A DNA stretch of 64,000 nucleotides, from contig JAJUBI010000003.1 in the NCBI GenBank assembly GCA_022419385.1, positions 4,774,001 to 4,838,000 on the forward strand, read 5' to 3'. The notes beneath the pieces are model-generated. The model did no database searches. It was not told where the DNA came from and saw nothing but the letters and a program-made list of their open reading frames with translations. The number at the start of each line of letters is the position of its first letter. Position 1 is the first letter of the stretch. The DNA is from Paraconiothyrium sp. Pb-2020 (lineage: Eukaryota; Ascomycota; Dothideomycetes; Pleosporales; Didymosphaeriaceae). Below are positions 9,576 to 20,290 of this stretch, piece after piece. Made by a program: the position numbers and the translations under genes.

Positions 9576-10976
9576 TTATATCCTTGCCATAATCTCTCTA
9601 CTCCTGACAAACTTCGCCGCCATCAGCGTCAACGTCCCACCCAACAACGCCACGCCCCCGAAAATCTGTGCATACAAATACCCGCCATCGTCCCTTTGGA
9701 TCAGCGCTCCCGCAATCGGTGGGCCTGTCAAACACGCCACACTCACGAATGAGAAACACATACCAGTGCGTACCCCCATCTTCTTCAGATCCGTCGTCAG
9801 ACTGGCGCAAGCCGCAGGGAACAGCGATTGTATCCCGCCGCCAAAGAACCCGTAGATGACGCAGAAAACGTACAAAGATGGAAGAGCTTGTATGCCAATC
9901 CAGCCGAAGATCAGAATACCAGCGGCGAGGACAGCGGGAATCAGCGTATTGACAGGCCCAAGCTTGTCAGCTACAAGGTTACATAGAACACGTGCTGGAA
10001 CGCCAATCGCATTCAGCACCAGCAGCAGATTCAGCGACGTGCTCGGATCAACATGCAGAACGTCGCGTCCAAAGCTGCTGATGTAGAAGTACGCGAAGAA
10101 CACAGCCCACAGCACGAGAAACATGCCGCAGCAGAACAGGCTGAAGGCAGGATCTTTGAAGGCGCTCCATTCGACGATCGGCCCTGATTTGCGCGGTGGC
10201 AAGCGCGGACGGGCAATGGATAGAAATACGAGCGCGTTGAATAGGATCACAAAGCCCATGGTGCGGACGGTCCAGCCGAAGCCCACGCGTGGGAGGAGTT
10301 GCTGTGCGATTACTGGGAAGATGATGCCGCCTGTTGCTCCGCCCGTGGCCATGACGCCGATTGCGAGGCTACGCTTGGTCGTGAAGTATCTGTATGTGCC
10401 TGTAAGCAAGATCCGTGCTATTCTTGATGCTCGGAAGTCAACGTACGTAGCCACCAACGCCACCGTTGGACAAAACACCAACCCATCACCCAGCCCCTTG
10501 CAAATCCCCTGAGCGAGGAAAAGCTGCCAATACGCCGTCGCGCCACTCGTAGCAAAGACTCCAAGCACCTGCAGCGCAAACCCTACACCAACGACCACAC
10601 GGAAGTGCCCCGCGTCCAGCGCGCGCCCGGAGAACGTGCCCACCAGGTAAATAAGTAGAATCTGCACCGAGCCGATCCAACTGATGGCCGAAGGCTCCAC
10701 CTGGAAGGCATTGGTGTAGTAACTCTGGAAGAAGCCGAAAGAGGAGATGTAGCCCCAGCAGTTGATGATGACGAGGTGAGCAGCGAGGGGCTGGGACCAG
10801 GCTTTCAGACCGCCATTGGGGGCCGGCGGAGGTGCGATGGACGAGGGCGCGTTACTAGGCGTTGGATTCAGGGGCGCATGGTGCTGAAGCTCTGTGACGT
10901 TGTCGCCGGCGAAGTCCTGCTCTTTTGTTGCGGGCGTCGCGTGCTTGACGTCGGGTTGCGGCATTAGGAAGGTCAA
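9576..10976 (-). CDS. MFS transporter, monocarboxylate-transporter (MCT) type
   Basis: Two exons, 10976-10447 and 10389-9576, give 447 residues. The 57-nt intron (10446-10390, GTACGT...CATACAG) has no stop and is a multiple of three, so an uninterrupted 466-residue frame also exists. Removing it restores the family sequence VALVATYFTTKRSLAIG, which is why I splice it. A Pro/Ala-rich cytosolic tail of about 50 residues precedes roughly 12 hydrophobic segments. The pattern GGLKAW...WGYISSFGFFQSYY at the start of segment 1 and the ATGGATGGIIFP block are typical of fungal MCT-like porters such as the MCH family. The substrate cannot be told; monocarboxylates, riboflavin or secondary metabolites are all carried by relatives. 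It sits in the plasma membrane by family expectation. Confidence 0.88.
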   Translation of the reverse strand: MTFLMPQPDVKHATPATKEQDFAGDNVTELQHHAPLNPTPSNAPSSIAPPPAPNGGLKAWSQPLAAHLVIINCWGYISSFGFFQSYYTNAFQVEPSAISWIGSVQILLIYLVGTFSGRALDAGHFRVVVGVGFALQVLGVFATSGATAYWQLFLAQGICKGLGDGLVFCPTVALVATYVDFRASRIARILLTGTYRYFTTKRSLAIGVMATGGATGGIIFPVIAQQLLPRVGFGWTVRTMGFVILFNALVFLSIARPRLPPRKSGPIVEWSAFKDPAFSLFCCGMFLVLWAVFFAYFYISSFGRDVLHVDPSTSLNLLLVLNAIGVPARVLCNLVADKLGPVNTLIPAVLAAGILIFGWIGIQALPSLYVFCVIYGFFGGGIQSLFPAACASLTTDLKKMGVRTGMCFSFVSVACLTGPPIAGALIQRDDGGYLYAQIFGGVALLGGTLTLMAAKFVRSREIMARI

Positions 10977-12185
10977 AGGGATGCCTCAGGAAGCGATATG
11001 ATGACGAAGTTTTGGAGGCGCAGCACTGGTTCTTATTCTAAAGTCTCTTTCTTCGTTTTACATGGTCAAGGAGTGTGTAGATTACTGTGAAGATTTACTG
11101 GTCAAAGTCATCTCATAGGCCGTCGGAAACCGGATGGGAACGTAGGTGCGGCATTGCGGAAAAGTAACTTTGTGGGGTTCCCCGGATGTCGGCGCAGATG
11201 CCGCTTTGCCGTCTTACGTTAGCAAGCGCACATCTGCTCGCGCTGATTGGTGAGAGCCGATGGTAAGCATAGTGGTTGTCCGACGGGCGGAGGTATATTT
11301 GCAGAGATTGATCACAGTCAAGTTGTTGTACATGCGCCATTATGTACTTGATCGAGCTATGTATAGGTGCGCACTTCTGATGGCTCATAGAAACGCCGAA
11401 GCGCGGCACAAACGTGCCCGTTCGCGCGCACCTCACCGTGGAGGTGCGGCACTTCATGTCTATTCGATACCCATATTGATGAGTAGTCAACAGATTTGGG
11501 AGATTGACCATTTCTCGGTGCCGGACGGCCTCTGCTCCGCCATTAGTGAGGCTCGTATCATAATCATAGCACTGTCGGATATGGCGGATATGGCGGAGGG
11601 GCCCTGACGTCGTTTGTGTGCAGTTGCTCGGAAAGATCAAAGTAGTAAGTCAAGAAAATAATGGACCGCAATGAAGCTACAGACGCCATATCTATACGTA
11701 AATGTGTGCCTTGTTCATGTTGAGTGGTGGTAGGTAGTGAAGCTATGAAGCGTACCACGGTACAGATTCAGATATGATCGTTCCAATTGACTTACCACGA
11801 CAAGCGCGCCTGGCTCTTGCTCAACAAGGGCTTCTAGGAGACTCGTGCCGCTCTACTCAGCGAATACATGGGCCTTCTTGACGTGCAATGCTCTGACGAC
11901 CGCCAAAGACGGACTATGACGATGGACTACCTTGCAATTCACGGTTACGCCTCAAGTAACTTGCTTCTCCACTAGATTCAGCCGCATGCACATAACAATC
12001 ATCAAGAGAAAAGTGCTTTCGATATAGTCTGTATCCAACGCGTAGGCGCCTACTGCTCTCAAGGGATCTAATCTCAATGTCCTTTTGCAGCGCCTATAGC
12101 AATTGACCACTCAGTCTATTTCATTTTCCCATCTTCGATACCTTGTGTTGATCCAGGATCAAAGGTAATCGCCCGAGGCTGTGCT
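10977..12185. other. Intergenic stretch, nothing recognised
   Basis: This 1.2 kb lies upstream of the MFS gene and downstream of the F-box-like gene. Short frames at 11113-11640 and 11260-11607 overlap on opposite strands and show no family features. No repeats or RNA genes are apparent. Confidence 0.45.
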
Positions 12186-14157
12186 TCACCAACGAGCATG
12201 CTTCTTCTTCGCCGACCTCTTGCGGCGCTTGTGCCGTGGTGGGGATGCAACATCATCTGAACTCTCGTCGTCTCCTGCGCTCCTCCTCTGTACTCGGCGC
12301 ACATGATGCTGCCGATAGGATCTCCTCTTCCGTGCCAATGCCTCCTCGTCTTCCCGCCTTTGCAATCGTTTGCGAGTATGGTCAGCCAGTTCCTGGGGAT
12401 GGACACTGAGCTCGCGCAATTGACTGCGTTCGTAGTCGGCGTATGTCGAGACAAAGTCCGCGCCAAGCTTCCAACGCGTCTCAAAGACATCATCTGGGAG
12501 ATCGACAGCTATTTCCACTTGTAGGCTTGCGTAGCCACTGTCTACCAGTACAGTACGGTAGGTGATCCCATTGTGGCTTATTGTGGACCACCATGTGGAG
12601 TCGTTGCGGATGGCGCGGTGAACAATGTGCAACCATTGTATTTTCAGCCCTGCCTCCTTGAATATGCGCAGGAGCTTTCCGGCTGCGATTTTCTCAGTCC
12701 GCAAGTCACGGGAGGTATAACTTTCGATCAAGCCGGGCGTAAACAAGGCAACAGTGTCCAGGTCTTTCATCGAACTAAGCGAATCCTAAGGATGATTAGC
12801 ATATGACTCACGAAAAGTAAGATGTGTCTTACCGCCAAAGCTGTCGCATGTTCTTGGAAGTCGGCTCGGATGTTGTGATTCTCGGGGATGATGTAACTCC
12901 AGTTGCCGCCCCAAGCCCTGACCTTGTTCGACTCATCTGCGAAACGCTTGAGCTCGGGAGAGTCGACGTCCCCTTCGCTATCTCGGAATGAGAATGTTAG
13001 CAGCGTTGGCTTAGCAAAATCTTCAAGTGAGCCTCCGTAGAGAACGTCTTGATGGACACACAAAACCCCAATCCGATGCTGCTTCCTGATAAAATTTACG
13101 AGCTTCTCGGGATCGACGGTACTGTAACCCTCGCTGGATCGAACTGTCCGTTGAAGGTGGACAAGTTCAACAAGGCCCTTACATCCTGGAGTGTTCTTCT
13201 GCACCTCTGCCAACTGCTCCAACGCGTGACCTTCGTTGTATGTCCGGACCGTTGCAGGATCGTCGCAATTATCGATGAAAGCAAGAGCTTCAAGATTAGC
13301 AGGGAGGGTCGTCTTCGAGAGGGTTACAGTATTGCAGTTGTACAGTTGGAGCTTCCTCACAGATGACATGTTCGTAAGCCCAAAGTCCCGTGTGAGGACC
13401 TCCCAGCGCTTTAAGCTGCGTTGTAGGTTGCCTCCAGCTTCCCGGTTGCCGAAGATCACCGCTTCCGTTACCGTGCGATTCTCCTTCTCGGTCGCAACGC
13501 TAGCGGCGTCTAATGAGGCCCAAGGCCGAACGTAGAGCTCTGTCCGCTTGTATCGCTCCTTGCCGTCGGTCTGCATGATCTTGATGATTGCTCCGCTCCC
13601 AATGACCGCGGGCTGTGTCATCATGCTATAGGTTGGCGCGCCGAGGTGATTCGCGATCTGTGGCAGCACAAACCGCTCTGGCAGGTTGTCCGCTCTCAGA
13701 GAAGTTTTGATTGATGCGTACGGCTCCGGACCTACGACGGTGGGAGCCGAGAAACCGACAAATTTTGACGTGGATCTTCCGCGGTATATCTGGAGAATGC
13801 GCTCAAAGTTCTTCTCATACACGGCGTTTCGTATACTTCCCTCAGCTGGCCACTTGTAGTGAATTAGAAGATTTTTTGCGGTGTGTGCGCGTTGGTAGAG
13901 GTAGTCAATAGTCATGGGACGAGCCTGAAGGTCATCGAAGCATTCCATATCGAGCAAGCCCAAACTTATACTGAGCCTGGGGGCGCATATATCGTGAAGG
14001 TACTTATCCACCAGAATGACACTGCGCTCTCTTTGAAGTTCAGCTATACAGTTTAGAGGGCCGCCATGCGAGCATGATATTGTAGTAGCGCGGGGCAACT
14101 GACCTGGTCGAATATCGTGTGCACCAACTCTGTTGGGAGCTTGTGAAGCGAAGACAT
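12186..14157 (-). CDS. F-box-like protein, intact paralogue
   Basis: Three exons (14157-14100, 14043-12833, 12785-12186) give 622 residues. The start MSSLHKLPTELVHTIFDQ opens an F-box-like motif, completed after intron 1 by ILVDKYLHDI. Such proteins usually hand substrates to SCF ubiquitin ligases through Skp1. Intron 2 (12832-12786, 47 nt) has clean GTAAGA...CTTAG borders. Intron 1 is less certain: the only junction that keeps frame to the strong branch site and TATAG acceptor uses a weak GTTGCC donor at 14099, while a better GTCAGT donor four bases earlier breaks the frame. The C-terminus is highly basic and probably nuclear. It is paralogous to the gene at 20291-22328, with matching length and the same intron positions. 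Confidence 0.75.
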
Positions 14158-15723
14158 CGCGGGGATTTTGCCCGTCTGGTTGGATGGGCTTTGACGAGGT
14201 GAGACCAGAGTCGAAGTTTGCCTCGGGAGATTTTGAATTGAGCCAGATTTTTTCTCAACCGCCAAGCCAGGTGAATGATGGGCACGTGCTAACGAGGTCC
14301 GAGCGCCATGCCGTTGCCTTATAAAGTCGAGTTCCCCTCCCTCTCCCTCCCTCAGCTCCACCCGATCCGCACGGCCACTCCATTTGGTCCGGCAAGTACT
14401 GACCGCGCTTTGTTCGGCGTGGTAATGAGGGTTGACAGATGGCTTAGCCCACCATGAAATACTTGGTGGCGGTCACTGCATATCCAGTCCCATGCCTTGA
14501 GCGCGCTTTGTTCGGCGATTCATCGCGGGGATGCAGAAGTGGTTCACGCTTGAACCGGTCAGGTTCTGCAAGCTCGTTTGAACTGGCTAAGTTCTGCAGC
14601 TCGAGCCGCGAGGTAGTAGCCCAGGCGCCTTGGTGCTTGCCTGGAACTTGGGTGGTACGGTGCATCGGGATCAAAGGTACGTTTCCCTGAAACATTTTAG
14701 TTCTAATATCTCGGTGTAAGGTTTTCGGAAACGCGATCTACGACCCTCCAATACTCGTCCAACGCACCCTAGGAACATCCAATTGATCCGACTTGGACAC
14801 GGCGCTTTGCTTGTTCGCGAACTTGGATGGTAGGGGACTGAACCGAACATTATTGACGGCCTGCCCCGAGCCAAGCTAAGGTATGTATTTCCCAAACATT
14901 GGAACCTTGACGATTTGTATAGGTGGTCCTCGAAGACGGACTCTGCACCTGTACGTGGTGAGGGCTACGAACCTGGGCTCAAGTTCGCTTGCTGCCCAGA
15001 GCCGACGCAGAGACGCAAATGTTATAGTTATCAATGCAACGAACTGGGTTTAGACACTTCTATCTTTTGTTGTCAGTGGAGAATGTATGGCACTGTGCCG
15101 CAATTGATTGTATCTTATGCTCGTATCATGCTCTAGTGTGTATTGAGACTGGAGGTTTCTTTCCATGTGTGCAGATTAGATGAAACTGGTGACCGTTCGT
15201 AAACCATTCGGATAACTCTTCTGCCAGAATCTTGAATGAGGTTTCGACTAAGCTCAGCGCGGAAAATCCAATGCTACCTCTTCTATTACTAAATCACACT
15301 GCGTGTGGGTTCGTAACCACAGTACATTGGCTAGAGAGTGATCGCCCTTCTACGATTCTGACTCACGGCTGGGAATTTGAATATGCACAGGTGGTGGTCT
15401 AGCTGATGCCCAGGCGCCGTGCGCTTCCTTAGTGAAGCAGAGCTCGTGATGTAGATTCTATGCAACATTTCCGCACTATTTCATGTCAAAATAACCGTAT
15501 TATATAGAGTCAGTCTAAAGAAGACGAGGAATGAGGAGGGTTGGATCATGAATGTCGTCTGAATTGGAGTGGGCCTAGGCATCCCTGAAGGAAGGTGCAG
15601 CCGAGCGCCCCACCTAACGTCATTGCTACACCAAGCTGCAGGAGCTCTCTGTTCGCAAAGCTTCCGCGCAATGCTCAAGTTTACATGCTCCGAACGCTTC
15701 GAAACAACGCGATTCGAACCGCC
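14158..15723. other. Intergenic stretch with short repeats
   Basis: This 1.57 kb has no supportable gene. A 15-bp word, gcgctttgttcggcg, occurs twice (about 14404 and 14503). Between about 14875 and 15025 lies one copy of a degenerate element whose inverted partner is near 19.1 kb. The sequence just upstream of 15724 is the promoter of the kinase gene. Confidence 0.5.
14875..15025 (+). repeat. Degenerate dispersed element, copy A
   Basis: A 55-bp core (14922-14976) matches the reverse complement of 19116-19170 with three differences. Weaker similarity extends on both sides, including an intron-like GTATGT...TATAG stretch immediately before the core and a 'ccagagcc...cagagacgca' block after it. 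Two of the three core differences are C-to-T type. It looks like the decayed end of a once-spliced gene or transposon-derived sequence. Confidence 0.7.
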
Positions 15724-16762
15724 ATGAAGCTCGATTCAGCCGTTGTTCAGCTCCTGCGCCTCGATCCAGAGCAGATAAGCGTGTCCTCAGCCGGCGGAGG
15801 CGGTTGCAGCTCCGCCTCTACCTCGAAGATCACATCCAAGCTCAGCGATGGCACAGAAAAGACCTTCTTCATGAAAACTGGGAATGGCGAAGATGCCGAG
15901 ACCATGTTTGCAGGTACGATCCGTTCCCGATCCTGTGTTTCCTTTACCAACTGACATGCTAGGCGAACACGAGTCGCTCAAAGCTATCCATGATGCAGTG
16001 CCCTCACTCTGCCCCCAATCATATGGTCACGGCCGCTTCTCCTCCCAGCCCTCGACTTCCTTCCTCGTGACCGACTTCCTGAACCTGACATCGCGCTCTG
16101 CACCCAAGTCATCCGCACCTTCATTGGCAGCGAAGCTTGCAAAGCTTCATATGACGCCGGCCCTGGTACCCGACGGCTACGATAAGCCCGTGTTCGGGTT
16201 TCCTGTTACAACATGTTGTGGCGATACGCCTCAGGACAACAGCTTCAAACAATCGTGGGCAGACTTCTACGCGAACAACCGGCTGCGCTTCATCCTACGA
16301 CGCGCGGAAAAGTCGAACAACGTAGACGAGGAACTGCATACATTGGTGGAGACGACCGCATCCAAAGTAGTGCCTCGCTTGCTAGGTGACGATCATTTAA
16401 ACAACGGAAAGGGCGTCACGCCGGTGGTTGTGCACGGTGACCTGTGGAGTGGAAATGCCAGTGTTGGCACCATCGGTAGCGACAGCGGTGCCCCGGAAGA
16501 CGTCGTGTACGACTCAAGCGCGTGTTATGCGCACAATGAATTCGAGCTAGGCATAATGAAGATGTTTGGCGGATTTGGCGGCAGCTTCTTGAAAGAGTAC
16601 CACGACCTCTGTCCAAAGACGGAGCCGGTTGACGAGTACGAGGACCGCGTGAAGCTGTATGAGCTGTACCACCACCTCAACCACTACGCGCTATTTGGCG
16701 GCAGTTATCGCTCAGGCGCTGTGAGCATTATGAAGAGCTTAGTGCGAAAATACGGAGGGTGA
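15724..16762 (+). CDS. Fructosamine-3-kinase / protein-ribulosamine 3-kinase
   Basis: Two exons (15724-15913, 15963-16762) with a 49-nt intron give 329 residues, the usual length of the family. These kinases phosphorylate sugar adducts on protein lysines so that they fall off, a deglycation repair step in the cytosol. The catalytic loop VVVHGDLWSGN and the following YDSSACYAHNEFELG (the metal-binding segment with the family's conserved E-E/D-L-G) are plain. The N-terminal part keeps FFMKTG (ATP-site lysine) and the C-terminal YHHLNHYALFGGSY matches family ends. An upstream in-frame Met at 15685 would add 13 residues, perhaps a weak mitochondrial leader; I prefer 15724. Confidence 0.9.
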
Positions 16763-17638
16763 ATGCGTGAAGGTTACGGTATCGAGCCAAGATTCGGAGG
16801 CATGCTGGGTACGAGAGGGTACATAAAACATCGAGAGAACCACACTAAATTCATAACAAGCGGGTGTACCTCCGCGTTACTCCACGCGGCTAAAACACGG
16901 CCTCAAGGGTGCGAAACGATGACAATATGCCCAGGACTATTATAGGACCGGGGTATCGTCCTTATCGCCCTCTGCAGGGCCAGGTGCTCGCATACCGATA
17001 GTGCTGCGAATCTCAACACCATCTTTTCTCGCAATCAAGCCACGCGCGCTCATATTACTCGGCATCAAATGCGCTTGCAACAGAAGCCTCGTGGTCGCGG
17101 AACCCTGCGCGTTGCCTACGCGTGATGCGACGCCAGACCAGGATCTCGTTCTGCTAGATCCGGCAACTCGAAACGCTCACATTTGCACACGGACCAATGG
17201 CATCCCCGAAGCGCTTCTACAACGGTCAACGCCGCCAAACAGTGACCCTGAATTTCTTTCGCATGCGCGGCGCGCGTGCTTGATTGCTCCCAAAGTGGTT
17301 CCTATAGAGCCGCTGAGTCTGAGCGTTTACCCAAGATTGTGAAGACGTTTAGTGCCACTCGCCCAACGTACCAGGACCTGTCGGGCGAGTATTCTTACCA
17401 CCGGGCCTTGAAACTCAGAGATGGGCTTTGGTCCTCGTCATTTTACACTTCCCAGCTGCCATCCCATTGCGCGCATGCCATGTCTTACCCTGAGGTTCTT
17501 CAGGCTGTACGGCTCATGCGACGTTTCGACATGGTCCACCTTGGATTCAGCATGAACTATATGAAGACGGCGCCCTCGTCGCAAACCTTTCGAGTAGGAA
17601 AAAGAGTAGGTACCTTAATTGTAATCCAATAGACCAGC
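16763..17638. other. Intergenic stretch, nothing recognised
   Basis: About 880 bases with two overlapping plus-strand frames (17001-17342 and 17276-17632) in different phases. Neither resembles a known protein and I see no splice pair that joins them convincingly. The last part should be the neprosin gene promoter. Confidence 0.4.
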
Positions 17639-18891
17639 ATGCGCTCGCATTATCTTTACTTCGTCGTTTTACCAGGGCTTTGCTCCGCCCTTCCCGTTCA
17701 GGATGGAGGCTTTATCTCTCAACTCCCAGTCCATACAACCAACGGTGTCGACGGGTCGATCATCGATTGGGTAGCTGTCAACTCCCAGGTGGACGATGAT
17801 GAAGTCGCTGCTGCACCTGAGCTCCCCAGCATAGTGGCTTTGTCCGCTTCGAGTATCAACGGGACCAATGGAACCACCTTAATACCACAACCCATCACCG
17901 CGGAGGAGCACGTAGGACCTGAAGGCACCGTGCCTATTGTTCGCCAATATGGTCGACTTCCGGACGTCAAGTCCCCGCCGCAGACCATAAACTCTTCATT
18001 TGCGCAACAAATACACATCGGGAAGCGCGCGATCGGCGACCACTGGTACGCCTCTTCCGCAGAGAATGTGGTGAACCACGGCGGCTCAGCAACATACTCC
18101 CTGTACAAAGCATATACCGAATCCAGCGCCGACTTTTCCCTCCTCCAAAGCGCCGTAATCAAGTATAACGTCAAGAACCCGTTGTACAACGACCCCTCCC
18201 GTGTCGCCATGCAGACTGTCGAAGCAGGCTGGTAAGTTTCCGCCCCCACCCACTCCCACCACTCACACACCTAACGAACACTAGGATCAACTACCCCAAC
18301 CAAGTCTCCGCGCCCCACCTCTTCGTCTACTACACCACCAACGGCTACACCACCTCCGCCAACAACCAAGGCGGCTGGAATCGCGATGTGACCGGCTGGG
18401 TACAAGTCGACTCAGCCATCTACCCCGGCGTATCGTTCTCCCCGCTCTCCACCCGCGGCGGCGCCCAATACGACATCAAAATCCAGTGGCTGTTATACCA
18501 AGGAAACTGGTGGCTTTTCGTCCTGGACAGGTGGATCGGCTACTACCCCGCCACTCTCTTCGGCGCAAACACCGACGCTTCGAAGTCGCTCCAGCAAGGC
18601 GCAGACGCTATCAACTACTACGGCGAGATCTACGACAGCCATCAGTCGCTTACCAAGACGGACATGGGGTCTGGGCAGTTCCCTGACAAGGGCTATGGGC
18701 AGAGTGCGTATATACGGAATATGGTGTATACAGACTCGAACGGGAACGATCAGAAGTATGATGGGAGCAGGGGAATTGTAGTTAGTGACACGAATAGGTA
18801 TCGCATGAGTGCGGATTGGAGTGGGAGTTCGAGCTGGGGGAGTTATATGTATCTCGGGGGGCCGGGAGCGGGTGGGGTTGTTGGAGCGTAA
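17639..18891 (+). CDS. Secreted neprosin-domain (DUF239) glutamic-type peptidase
   Basis: Two exons (17639-18231, 18285-18891) with a 53-nt intron give 399 residues. A signal peptide (MRSHYLYFVVLPGLCSA) is followed by a pro-region of about 130 residues and then the neprosin domain. In plants, neprosin cuts after proline using two glutamates. Candidates here are the Glu in QTVEAGW (end of exon 1) and the Glu in INYYGEIYDS. The blocks LFVYYTTNGY, GWVQVD and WWLFVLDRWIGYYP match the family beta-sheet core. Fungal members are presumably extracellular and may degrade plant or other proline-rich proteins (inference). Serine- and glycine-rich C-terminal residues are unremarkable. Confidence 0.85.
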
Positions 18892-19089
18892 GATGGATGG
18901 GTAATGATAATGATGGAGTTTGTGTATATGGACAACTGGACAACTGGTTGGGGAGGAATGTATATATGGAGGATTGTGGGGAGTATATATGGGATTGATA
19001 CCATGGGATAGACTGGCGTTGGATTAATGGATTGTTCATGCTATCTTACACTACTTGCGCTGAGCCTATGTAATCTCCTTCCTTCAGTG

Positions 19090-19222
19090 CGTCTCTGCTT
19101 GGCTCTGGACAATGTCCAGGTTCGTAGCCCTCACCGCGTACAGGTGCAGAGTCCGGCTTCGAGGGCCACCTGCAGTCTGTTACGATGAATGTTCTGGGTA
19201 TACATACCTTGAAGGCTTCGAA
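19090..19222 (-). repeat. Degenerate dispersed element, copy B (inverted)
   Basis: Read on the minus strand, this stretch contains an intron-like GTATGT...CTGCAG segment followed by the 55-bp core shared with copy A. In frame after the putative acceptor it codes GGPRSRTLHLYAVRATNLD and runs to a stop. The two copies face each other across the kinase and neprosin genes. Confidence 0.7.
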
Positions 19223-19963
19223 AGCAAAAGCGGGTGCGCATGGAAGACTTCAGTTACTCATCTTCCCAACCACGTCGCAAAGGCCATTATCCCGGTCCAA
19301 TGCAGTTTTTCATGGCAGGTCAAATATTGTAAAAGGCTCTTGCTGCGATCCATTTACCACGTCCCCCTGGACGTGGAATTGGCGGCTCCACCTTCGTTAG
19401 TCTAACAAAGGCTTACCCAGAGGGAACAGCTGTACTTCCCACGCAAATTCGGCTACTACGGCGCAGGGAATACCTGAACTCTGGTGGCCTGGCCAGAGTT
19501 TCCGCCCACCGAATTGTGCGCAAGGTTCCTAGTGTACTACTTGCATAGCGTATCCAAGCTCATTCCCACCAGTGCCTCTGAGACGTGGGCATTACCCGTC
19601 ATCGCTAGTCTAGCAATGGCTGTCGCCAGAAACAATATCTCGGGGTTATAGCGCTTTACAGACCAGCTATCACGGTGAATTGGTTATCTCCACCTTGTCT
19701 CTTTTGGTCTTAAAAGAGCCTCCGTCCACTGGCCTGTAGAGGTTGAGATATACGCAGCAAGCTACGTCATGGGGAGTCTGAAGAGTGGAGGCCGTGTGCG
19801 TTCGTCATGATGAATGAAAAGCGGCGCGAGCTCAGGGTCGAAAGGATCCGTGGCAGTGGCGGCGACGGTGGAGGGAGGGTGGCAAAAACTGAAGAAGCTA
19901 TGGAGCGTGGGCGCGACAAGCGTGGACAAGGTGCTGGCGTGAGCAGCGGAGGCGGCGACGGGC

Positions 19964-19970
19964 TTATATA
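19964..19970 (-). promoter_or_regulatory. TATA-like box with pyrimidine-rich leader downstream
   Basis: The minus strand reads 'tatataagccc' here. About 60-190 bases further downstream it is very rich in C and T, as in many fungal promoters and 5' leaders. No matching gene could be assembled, so this is only a hint of transcription. Confidence 0.3.
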
Positions 19971-20290
19971 GAACAACACGGGGCGCGGGCAAGGCGCTAG
20001 GCGAAAATTTTCCGGATTGCGTAGTTGTGGCTGGGAAAGGCAGGTGCGTGTCCACGGTGCAGTGAATGAAGGAGTGCCTAGGTGAACGTGAACGTGAGGT
20101 GAAGCATGCCACTCTCAACCCAGGATAACAAAAAGTAAGCGCACTGTCAGTGCATACGCTTTCGAATACAAGAGACACGTACGAGCCTCAGTTTGCGCGT
20201 GATTAACAGATGATGAGCTATTACAGAGCTACGAGAGTAGATCCGCTGTATGAGCGAACTTCAAGAGTCAGGCTTTTGGGCGTACCAGGA

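Larger units (their letters stand above)
18892..20290. other. Intergenic stretch with a repeat copy and a promoter-like block
   Basis: This 1.4 kb lies between the neprosin gene and the broken F-box-like gene. It holds element copy B (about 19090-19222) and, on the minus strand, a TATA-like box near 19964-19970 followed downstream by a long pyrimidine-rich leader. That combination suggests a minus-strand gene between about 19.9 and 19.1 kb, but I could not build a coherent spliced frame. Confidence 0.4.

Noticed and set aside
11113..11640. Minus-strand frame of 175 codons
   Set aside because: No motif, no signal peptide, and an equally open frame on the other strand; most likely chance.
14404..14518. 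Two copies of a 15-bp word gcgctttgttcggcg as terminal repeats of an element
   Set aside because: Only the short word is shared; no similarity extends from it and no target duplication is visible.
15700..15725. tRNA T-arm-like word on the minus strand (ggttcgaatcg)
   Set aside because: No matching acceptor, D or anticodon arms can be folded around it, and it lies at the start of the kinase gene.
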